A stretch of DNA of 64,000 bases from Microbacterium sp. MYb45 (GTDB taxonomy: Bacteria > Actinomycetota > Actinomycetes > Actinomycetales > Microbacteriaceae), in contig NZ_PCPG01000004.1 of NCBI RefSeq assembly GCF_002979655.1, forward strand, positions 1 through 64,000. The letters run 5' to 3'. The translations under genes and the position numbers were made by a program. Numbering within the stretch: position 1 is the first letter of the stretch; every line of letters starts with the position of its first letter. Below the pieces are notes generated by a model. The model had not been told where the DNA came from and searched no databases. It saw only the letters and a program-made list of their open reading frames with translations. Of this stretch, positions 57,482 to 64,000 are shown piece after piece.

Positions 57482-58219
57482 TCACTCCCCCGCCAGCGCG
57501 GCGAGCTGCTTGCCCTTCAGGTCCTCGCAGCCGGCCACGCCGAGCTCGAGCAGCGCATCGAGTTCGCGCTTGTCGAACGGCGCTCCCTCCGCAGTGCCCT
57601 GCACCTCGACGAAGAGCCCGCGCCCGGTGACCACGACGTTCATGTCGGTCTCGGCCCGGACATCCTCGGTGTATGCCAGATCGAGCATGGGCTCGCCATC
57701 GATGATCCCCACCGACACGGCGGCCACGGAGTCGAGCAGCGGCGTGGAGTTCTTGCCGATGAACTTCTTCTCCCGACCCCACTCGATCGCGTCGGCCAGC
57801 GCTACGTACGCGCCCGTGATGGCTGCGGTGCGCGTGCCACCGTCTGCCTGCAGCACATCGCAGTCGATCACGATCGTGTTCTCACCGAGTGCCTTGGTGT
57901 CGACGACGGCGCGCAGCGCGCGGCCGATGAGGCGGGAGATCTCGTGTGTGCGACCGCCGATACGCCCCTTGACGCTCTCGCGGTCGTTGCGGCTGTTCGT
58001 CGCACGCGGGAGCATCGAGTACTCGGCCGTCACCCATCCCTTGCCCTTCCCGGTCAGCCAGCGCGGGACGCCGTTGGTGAAGGAGGCGGTGCACAGCACC
58101 TTCGTGCCGCCGAAGCTGATCAGGGCGGACCCCTCGGCGTGCGCGCTCCAGTTGCGCTCGATGGTGATCTCTCGCAGCTGGTCGGTGGAACGGCCGTCGA
58201 CGCGGACGATTTCGGTCAT
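57482..58219 (-). CDS. rph: RNase PH
   Basis: 245 aa. Phosphorolytic 3' exoribonuclease that matures tRNA. Seen: [34 protein letters not shown]-like [31 protein letters not shown] in part, [20 protein letters not shown]. Follows murI by 53 bp and leads rdgB. Confidence 0.97.
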   Translation of the reverse strand: MTEIVRVDGRSTDQLREITIERNWSAHAEGSALISFGGTKVLCTASFTNGVPRWLTGKGKGWVTAEYSMLPRATNSRNDRESVKGRIGGRTHEISRLIGRALRAVVDTKALGENTIVIDCDVLQADGGTRTAAITGAYVALADAIEWGREKKFIGKNSTPLLDSVAAVSVGIIDGEPMLDLAYTEDVRAETDMNVVVTGRGLFVEVQGTAEGAPFDKRELDALLELGVAGCEDLKGKQLAALAGE

Positions 58220-58272
58220 GTGCTTCTCTCGGTCGGGGTGGACGAATCGAGTCAGGACGATTCGAGGAGGCC

Positions 58273-59103
58273 TTACTCGAAGGCGATGCGGGGAAGGGGG
58301 ATCACGCCGGTCTGCACAAGCTGCACGTCGCGGACCTCACGACCCATGAGCCGGTTGGCCAATGCCGTGAATTCATCGGCCGAGGCTCCGGTGGCCTCGT
58401 AGACGTAGGTCGCCGTCGCGTCGGGCGACGCCAGGAGGTCGCCTCTGACCAGCTGGCGGTACACGTCGCCTGCGGTCTCGTCGTCGCTGGAGACGAGGGT
58501 GACGCCCTCTCCCATGACATAGCTGATGGCACCGCGGAGGAACGGATAGTGCGTGCACCCGAGCACGAGCGTGTCCACGTCCGCGTTCCGCAACGGGGCG
58601 AGGTACTCCTCGGCGACCGCGAGGACCTCGGGCGTACCCGTGATCCCCGCTTCGACGAACTCGACGAACCGCGGACAGGCCGCCGTGAAGACCCGCAGTC
58701 TCTCGTTCACCTCGAGCATGTCCTGGTAGGCCCGGGATCCGATGGTGCCCACCGTGCCGATGACGCCGACCCGCCCGTTGCGCGTCGTGGAGACGGCTCG
58801 GCGCACGGCGGGGCCGATGACCTCGACGACGGGGATGTCGTATCGCTCGCGCGCGTCACGGAGCATCGCCGCCGACGCCGTGTTGCACGCGATCACGAGC
58901 ATCTTCACACCCTGGTCAACAAGTGTGTCGAGCACCTCGAGCGAGTAGCGGCGGACGTCGGCGATCGGCTTGGGGCCGTACGGGGAGTGCGCGGTGTCGC
59001 CGATGTAGACGAAGGACTCTCGGGGCAGCTGGGCGCGGATGGCCCGCGCCACCGTGAGCCCGCCGACACCGGAGTCGAAGATCCCGATCGGCGCGTCGTT
59101 CAT
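58273..59103 (-). CDS. murI: Glutamate racemase
   Basis: 276 aa from ATG 59103. Makes D-glutamate for peptidoglycan. Two catalytic cysteines: VIACNTASA and LGCTHYPF. N-terminus [18 protein letters not shown] and [11 protein letters not shown] are typical. First gene of murI-rph-rdgB, divergent from pncB. Confidence 0.96.
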   Translation of the reverse strand: MNDAPIGIFDSGVGGLTVARAIRAQLPRESFVYIGDTAHSPYGPKPIADVRRYSLEVLDTLVDQGVKMLVIACNTASAAMLRDARERYDIPVVEVIGPAVRRAVSTTRNGRVGVIGTVGTIGSRAYQDMLEVNERLRVFTAACPRFVEFVEAGITGTPEVLAVAEEYLAPLRNADVDTLVLGCTHYPFLRGAISYVMGEGVTLVSSDDETAGDVYRQLVRGDLLASPDATATYVYEATGASADEFTALANRLMGREVRDVQLVQTGVIPLPRIAFE

Positions 59104-59166
59104 GACTCCCCAGCCTACCCGCGCGCGGCCCGACGCGCGCATCAGCACGCTCAGTAAGCTGAGCGC

Positions 59167-60492
59167 ATGACCACGTCGACGGCGCTGCTCACCGACCGCT
59201 ACGAGCTGACGATGCTCGCCGCTTCCCTCCGGGACGGGACGGCCTTCCGTCCCAGCGTCTTCGAACTGTTCTCCCGCCGCTTGTCCGGCGGTCGCCGGTT
59301 CGGCGTGGTGGCCGGCACCGGTCGCCTTCTCGGGCTGCTGCGCGAGTTCCGCTTCGGTGAGGAGGAGCTGCGCTTCCTGCGTGACGCGCAGGTCGTGGAC
59401 GCCGAGTCGCTGAAGTACCTCGAGGACTACCGGTTCACCGGATCGATCCGCGGTTACCGCGAGGGTGAACTGTACTTCCCCGGCTCCCCCATCCTCACCG
59501 TCGAGGGGACGTTCGCCGACGCGGTGGTCCTGGAAACGCTGGCGCTCAGCGTGCTCAACCACGACTCAGCAGTCGCGACCGCCGCCGCGCGGATGAGCAT
59601 CGCGGCGGGCGAGCGTCCGCTGGCGGAGATGGGTTCGCGACGTGCGGCCGAGCGCTCAGCCGTGGCCGCAGCCCGCGCCGCCTACATCGCGGGGTTCGGC
59701 GCGACGAGCAACCTCGAAGCCGGGCGGAGCTGGGGCATTCCTACGATGGGCACGGCCGCCCACTCGTGGACGCTGCTGCACGACACCGAGGAGGAGGCGT
59801 TCCGCGCCCAGGTGGAGAGCATGGGCGCCGACACCACGCTGCTCGTCGACACGTACGACATCCGCACCGGCGTCGAGACGGCGATCCGCGTCGCCGGCCC
59901 CCGTCTCGGCGGTGTGCGCATCGACTCCGGCGACCTTCCGATCGTCGCCGCGGATGTGCGCGCACAGCTCGACGAGCTCGGTGCCGCCCACACACGCATC
60001 ACCGTGACCAGCGACCTCGACGAGTACGCCATCGCGGCTCTCGCCGCATCACCGGTCGATGCCTACGGTGTCGGCACATCCGTGGTCACCGGCTCCGGAT
60101 ACCCCACGGCGAGCATGGTCTACAAGCTCGTCGCACGGCAGGATGCCGACGGGTCGTGGATCGGCGTGGCGAAGGCGTCTGCCGACAAGGCCTCGTACGG
60201 CGGCCGCAAGGCGGCGTTCCGCACCGTGGTCGACGGCGTCGCGACCGCAGAGACGGTCGTCGTCTCCGACGGCTTCGAGGAACTGGACACGCCCGACGAG
60301 CACCCCGACGGCCGTGCGCTTCAGGTGACCTTCGTCGAGGCGGGCGACATCGACACCGCCCACGAGGGCGCGGAGGGGACGGCGGCCGCGCGAGCGCACC
60401 ACCTGCGCGTGCGCGAGGAACTGCCGGTGCGCGCTCTCGCGCTCAGCAAGTCCGACCCGGCGATTCCCACCGTGTACGTCGAAGCCAACTGA
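59167..60492 (+). CDS. pncB: Nicotinate phosphoribosyltransferase
   Basis: 441 aa. NAD salvage: nicotinate plus PRPP to nicotinate mononucleotide. [16 protein letters not shown] at the start, the phospho-His region [11 protein letters not shown], and [25 protein letters not shown] later. TAAGCT (59155) may be the -10 of a leaderless mRNA. Its stop is 2 bp from the DUF3039 stop. Confidence 0.95.
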   Translation: MTTSTALLTDRYELTMLAASLRDGTAFRPSVFELFSRRLSGGRRFGVVAGTGRLLGLLREFRFGEEELRFLRDAQVVDAESLKYLEDYRFTGSIRGYREGELYFPGSPILTVEGTFADAVVLETLALSVLNHDSAVATAAARMSIAAGERPLAEMGSRRAAERSAVAAARAAYIAGFGATSNLEAGRSWGIPTMGTAAHSWTLLHDTEEEAFRAQVESMGADTTLLVDTYDIRTGVETAIRVAGPRLGGVRIDSGDLPIVAADVRAQLDELGAAHTRITVTSDLDEYAIAALAASPVDAYGVGTSVVTGSGYPTASMVYKLVARQDADGSWIGVAKASADKASYGGRKAAFRTVVDGVATAETVVVSDGFEELDTPDEHPDGRALQVTFVEAGDIDTAHEGAEGTAAARAHHLRVREELPVRALALSKSDPAIPTVYVEAN

Positions 60493-60494
60493 CG

Positions 60495-60761
60495 TCAGCC
60501 GATCATCGACTCGTAGATCTCCTTGCACGTGGGGCAGATCGGGAACTTCTCCGGGTCGCGACCCGGCGTCCACTTCTTGCCGCACAGTGCCCGCACCGGT
60601 TTCCCGGTGATCGCGGACTCGAGGATCTTGTCCTTCTTCACATAGTGCGAGAAGCGCTCGTGGTCGCCCGGCTCGAGATTCTCCTCGCGGAGGAGCTCTT
60701 CCAGTTCGCGATCAAGCGTTGCCACGCCGCCCTGATCGGGGCTGTCCAGCGGAGTACTCAT
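60495..60761 (-). CDS. DUF3039 family protein
   Basis: 88 aa. Short soluble protein with an N-terminal coiled part (TLDRELEELLREE) and CGKKW ... CPTCKEIY near the end, which looks like a zinc-ribbon-type pair. Found widely in Actinobacteria; no known role. Confidence 0.88.
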   Translation of the reverse strand: MSTPLDSPDQGGVATLDRELEELLREENLEPGDHERFSHYVKKDKILESAITGKPVRALCGKKWTPGRDPEKFPICPTCKEIYESMIG

Positions 60762-60801
60762 CCCGAGAGTCTAGCGGCGTCGAAGACGCCGCGGGCGGTC
60801 G

Positions 60802-62367
60802 TCACGCGGTCTCGACGAACTCCATCAGCCTCTCGCCGCTGCGCTCGAAGATGCGGCCGCCGATGACCGCTCCGGCTGCCAGCACGGTGAGCCCGACGAG
60901 GAGCCCGACCCAGAACGTCGCCGGCGCATAGGCCGACCCCTCGAGGACCGTGGCCGCGAACAGCCAGGCAGTCGGGATGCTGACCACGATCGCTCCGAGG
61001 AAAGCGGCCGCCGGGCCGTACGTGCCTCGCGAGCTGGGCCGCTGCGGCTGCTGGAAAGGGCTGTCACCGGGCCGGGAGACCGCGTACGGGGCCACGACCG
61101 AGACGATGCTCGAGATGCCGAGCGCCGAGAACAGCAGACTCGCCGCAAGCCCCCCGAGCGGCAGCAGGAGGCTCCAGTCGCCGATGAGGAGGAGCGACAG
61201 CGGCGTGGCGATCGCGAGGACGGGAACAGCCACCAGCAGAACCGGAACCAGGCGACCGAGGCGATCGGGAAGCCCGCGCACCCCGCTCGCCACGTGGGTC
61301 CACAGAGCCGTCGAGTCGTAGGCGACGTCGTTGTGCGGCAGCCAGCCGAAGAAGAGCGCCATCACCGGGACGGGCACCAGGGCGGCGACCTCGACGGGCA
61401 CGCCCGCGACGATGAGAGGAAGCACCGTCAGCACCCCGGCGACCGGCACGACGATGATGTTCATGATGTACCGGCGATCCCGGAGCCAGTACACGAGACT
61501 GCGGGCGGCGATCGCGCCGAACGCGTTGGACGGCAGGAGACCGAACCAACCGAGCCCGGTGCGCTCTCGCGAGGTGACGGGGCGCTCGGTCGTCGTGAGC
61601 AGGCGACGCACGAGCCACGACCAGGCGACCCACAGGAGGCCGACGGTGAGGATCGCCACGATGCCGCTCACCCACGCCGATGCCGTCCCTCCTGCAGCGG
61701 ACGAGAAGAGGAAGGCAGGCGCCGCGGCGAACGGGCTGAACCCGAGCACCGTCGACAGCGTCGCCAGAGAGTCGGGGACGAGACCGTCCCAGCGCAGGGA
61801 CCCGAGGAACACCGCGACGGGGAACGCGATCACCAGCAGCGCGAGCGCGAACAGCGCGGTGAGCTCGCGCGAGCGACGCTCGGGGAGCAGCAGGGCGTTG
61901 ACCGCCATACCGATCCGGGAGACGAGCACGGTTGTCACGACGCCGAGGAGCGTCATCAGGATGGCGAGCGGCCACGGCGTTCCCGCCTGGACCGCGACGA
62001 TGCAGACGCTGATGTAGACGGCGAGCAGCGCCAGGCTGGGCACACTGACGAAGGCCGCCAGCGTGAGCACCCAGGGCATCTGGCGTTCGTCCACGCCGAA
62101 GACCGCGAACCGACGGGGATCCAGCTGGTCGACCGCGCCGACGAGGATCGGGCCCACGAGGAAGCCGACGAGCAGGGCGGCCCCGCCGAGCACCGTGACC
62201 GCGCGGGCGACGGGAACAGGAGCATCGGCGAGGCTGAAGACCGCCAGGCAGACGACGACGGTGACCGCGACGACCGCAGCGAGCAGAACGAGCATCCGAA
62301 CCCGACGATCGCTGCGCAGCGCCCCGACGAGCAGCGCGAACCTCAGTCGGAGAACGTGTGCAGCCAC
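60802..62367 (-). CDS. ABC transporter permease (12-helix)
   Basis: 521 aa from GTG 62367, overlapping the ATPase gene by 25 bp. Very hydrophobic, about twelve helices, no extracellular domain. A loop (PVTSRERTGLGWFGLLPSNAFGAIAARSLVYW) is the coupling-like segment. Works with the neighbouring ATPase. Substrate unknown; such transporters export lipids or peptides. Confidence 0.85.
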   Translation of the reverse strand: MAAHVLRLRFALLVGALRSDRRVRMLVLLAAVVAVTVVVCLAVFSLADAPVPVARAVTVLGGAALLVGFLVGPILVGAVDQLDPRRFAVFGVDERQMPWVLTLAAFVSVPSLALLAVYISVCIVAVQAGTPWPLAILMTLLGVVTTVLVSRIGMAVNALLLPERRSRELTALFALALLVIAFPVAVFLGSLRWDGLVPDSLATLSTVLGFSPFAAAPAFLFSSAAGGTASAWVSGIVAILTVGLLWVAWSWLVRRLLTTTERPVTSRERTGLGWFGLLPSNAFGAIAARSLVYWLRDRRYIMNIIVVPVAGVLTVLPLIVAGVPVEVAALVPVPVMALFFGWLPHNDVAYDSTALWTHVASGVRGLPDRLGRLVPVLLVAVPVLAIATPLSLLLIGDWSLLLPLGGLAASLLFSALGISSIVSVVAPYAVSRPGDSPFQQPQRPSSRGTYGPAAAFLGAIVVSIPTAWLFAATVLEGSAYAPATFWVGLLVGLTVLAAGAVIGGRIFERSGERLMEFVETA

Positions 62368-64000
62368 TCGAGCCCCTCCACCTCTCCGCTGGAACCGGCG
62401 AGTTCCACGAAGCGCGCTTCGAGGGTCTGGCCTGCGCGCACCTCGTCGATCGTTCCCTCTGCGAGCACCTCGCCGTTGACGATGATGGCCACACGCGAGC
62501 AGACGCGCTCGACCAGATCCATACCGTGGCTGGAGAGGATGACGGTGCCGCCGTGTGAGACGTAGGCGCGCAGGATGTCGAGGATGACCGCGGACGAGAC
62601 CGGGTCGACCGACTCGAACGGCTCATCGAGCACGAGGACGCGCGGCGAGTGGATCATGGCCCCGGCGAGCATGATCTTCTTCGTCATGCCCGCCGAATAG
62701 TCCGAAACCACCCGGCTGAGCGCGTCGCCGAGATCGAACGCACGGGCGAGGTCGGACGCACGCTTCTCGATGACATCGGCCGTGAGCCCCCGCAGAAGCC
62801 CGTAGTAATAAAGGAGTTGACGCCCTGTGAGCCTGTCGAACGTGCGCAGCCGGTCGGGCAGCACACCCATCATGCGCTTCGCGGCCTGCGGCTGCGTCGC
62901 CTGATCGATTCCGCAGATCACGACGCTTCCCTCATCGGCGCGCAGCAGGCCGGCGAGGATCGAGAGCGTGGTGGTCTTGCCGGCACCGTTGGGGCCGACG
63001 ACCCCGTAGAACGACCCGGCAGGCACGGTCAGGTCGATCCCGGAGACGGCACGATTGTCGCCGAACTGCTTGACGAGACCGCGGATGCTGATGGCCTCGC
63101 CGCCGGACGTGCTGTCGGATGCGCCGACCGCGTCGGAGGCCGCGTCGTCGGAGTCGACCACGGCTTCGACGACCTCGACCGACGTCGCTTCGCGCTCCGA
63201 CTCGACCTCGACCTCGACCTCGGTCGGTACAGCGACGTCGTCTGCCGCCGTCACCGCGGGTGCCGCTACCTCACCGCGCACCGGTTCCTCGGATGCGGGG
63301 GCGGGTTCGATCGCCGAAGCGGACTCGACGGGAGCCGTCTGGTCGCCAGCCGGCGCCGGCTCGACGACGGGCGTTGCGGTGGCGGCAACCGTCTCGGCCT
63401 CGGCGGCGGCCGCGGCAGCCTTCTCCGCGGCAGCCTTCTCCGCGGCAGCCTTCGCCGCCGCCGTCTTCGCTGCCGCCGTCTTCGCTGCCGCGGTCTTCGC
63501 TGCCGCCGTCTTCGCGGTCGTCGACCGGGCCGTGGTCTTCGCGGCCGCAGTCTTGGCCGCCGCCGTCTTCGCTGCGGCGGTCTTGGCTGCGGCGGTCTTC
63601 GCTGCGGCGGTCTTGGCTGCCGCGGACTTCGCCGATGCCGTCGTCCCCGCGGCGGGCTTCGTCGCCGCGGCACGTGCGGCCGTGTTCTTCGCCGCGGCCG
63701 TGCGGGCCGTCGCAGACGTGCGCTTCGGAGCGGCGTTCGACGCGGATCGATCGAGCATCGCGTTCTTCAGAGGCTCCACGACGACCTCAGCGGTCGGTGC
63801 CGCCTGCTCTGCAGCCGATCTCGCCGTCGTCGTGGCGGCGGGCCTCTTGGCAGGAGCCCTCTTCGAGGCGGCAGGTTTCGCCGGAGCGCGGTTCCCGGCG
63901 TGCTTCTTCGCGGCAGTGGTCTTCGCGGCGGTCGATTTGGAAGCAGTCGACTTCGCAGCAGCGGTCTTCGCAGCCGTCGACTTCGCAGCAGCGGTCTTCG
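62343..64000 (-). CDS. ABC transporter ATPase with long Lys/Ala-rich N-terminal region (5' end cut)
   Basis: 552 codons are open to the right edge; the start lies outside. The last ~245 residues are a complete ABC domain: Walker A GPNGAGKTT, Q loop, signature YSAGMTKK (variant), Walker B VLVLDEPFESVDP, H-loop SSHGMDL. Before it come an acidic Val/Glu/Ala stretch (63135-63400) and then, up to the edge, low-complexity Lys/Ala units (KTAAA, KSTAAK, PAKRPAA). Such tails occur in histone H1-like and HupB proteins. A start inside the acid part (for example GTG in AVVDSDD) is less likely as the frame stays open throughout. Confidence 0.8.
   Translation of the reverse strand, partial: KTAAAKSTAAKTAAAKSTASKSTAAKTTAAKKHAGNRAPAKPAASKRAPAKRPAATTTARSAAEQAAPTAEVVVEPLKNAMLDRSASNAAPKRTSATARTAAAKNTAARAAATKPAAGTTASAKSAAAKTAAAKTAAAKTAAAKTAAAKTAAAKTTARSTTAKTAAAKTAAAKTAAAKTAAAKAAAEKAAAEKAAAAAAEAETVAATATPVVEPAPAGDQTAPVESASAIEPAPASEEPVRGEVAAPAVTAADDVAVPTEVEVEVESEREATSVEVVEAVVDSDDAASDAVGASDSTSGGEAISIRGLVKQFGDNRAVSGIDLTVPAGSFYGVVGPNGAGKTTTLSILAGLLRADEGSVVICGIDQATQPQAAKRMMGVLPDRLRTFDRLTGRQLLYYYGLLRGLTADVIEKRASDLARAFDLGDALSRVVSDYSAGMTKKIMLAGAMIHSPRVLVLDEPFESVDPVSSAVILDILRAYVSHGGTVILSSHGMDLVERVCSRVAIIVNGEVLAEGTIDEVRAGQTLEARFVELAGSSGEVEGLEWLHTFSD
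63405..64000 (-). repeat. Degenerate 15-bp repeat coding KTAAA/KSTAA units
   Basis: On the minus strand AAGACCGC-GC-GC units recur about every 15 bp, with some 20 copies of AAAKT-type pentapeptides and variants. Codon choice varies between copies. Runs off the right edge. Confidence 0.85.

Noticed and set aside
63405..64000. CRISPR-like regular repeat
   Set aside because: Repeats are in-frame codons for KTAAA units with no spacers.

Overview
The window is high-GC, densely packed actinobacterial chromosome, and I place it in Microbacteriaceae, most likely Microbacterium or a close relative. That rests on base composition, leaderless or GTG starts, the DUF1844 gene beside infC, the prfB/ftsEX/smpB block, an Rv3654c-type Tad pilus locus, gluABCD and a LysM gene divergent from lexA. 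I saw no insertion sequence, prophage or CRISPR array. Most of it is conserved core genome, so the novelty is in regulation, gene-order breaks and odd domain architectures.

Layout. 1-412: leader and tandem promoters of an rRNA operon that I infer runs leftwards off the window. 413-7236: a permuted-looking CoA transferase, a DUF4184 membrane protein, tyrS, a SatD plus membrane-protein pair, a DUF1349 gene, and an AbiEi/DUF559-like gene bracketed by related palindromic elements. 7260-14168: a six-gene arginine operon argC-J-B-D-F-H in which every junction is a 4-bp overlap, preceded by what looks like an arginine attenuator (leaderless 26-codon ORF ending in an Arg run, then alternative hairpins). 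14179-17262: thiamin salvage (thiM and a ThiE-ThiD-TenA triple fusion) under a TPP riboswitch. 17286-21876: an SDR gene and pheST. 21919-28539: the glutamate ABC transporter gluABCD, and upstream of it a TAXI binding lipoprotein with a histidine kinase and response regulator. 28575-31440: a SpoU rRNA methyltransferase, infC-rpmI-rplT and DUF1844. 31442-35850: a lipoprotein, SseB, and hisA/priA-H-B-C. 35908-37253: LysM protein and lexA, divergent. 37276-45124: S9 peptidase, smpB, ftsX, ftsE, a pair of DUF2510 membrane proteins, prfB. 45204-51526: MFS and NUDIX genes, then a Tad/Flp pilus operon. 51716-55836: a tiny octapeptide-repeat protein, tRNA-Leu(UAG), DedA, and the NHEJ pair ku/ligD. 55859-60761: CDF exporter, rdgB, rph, murI, pncB, DUF3039. 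60802-64000: an ABC exporter whose ATPase carries a long Lys/Ala-rich N-terminal region running off the window.

How the parts work together. Biosynthetic operons (Arg, thiamin, His) sit beside translation genes (tyrS, pheST, infC-rpmI-rplT, prfB, smpB), and many junctions are start/stop overlaps that imply coupled translation. The most testable new ideas are: (1) arginine control by a leader peptide in an arg operon without argR; (2) a TAXI-protein-assisted two-component sensor next to the glutamate transporter; (3) palindrome pairs bracketing a nuclease-fold gene; (4) a nucleoid-protein-like tail on an ABC ATPase. All functional statements come from reading sequence motifs; nothing was searched or folded by computer.
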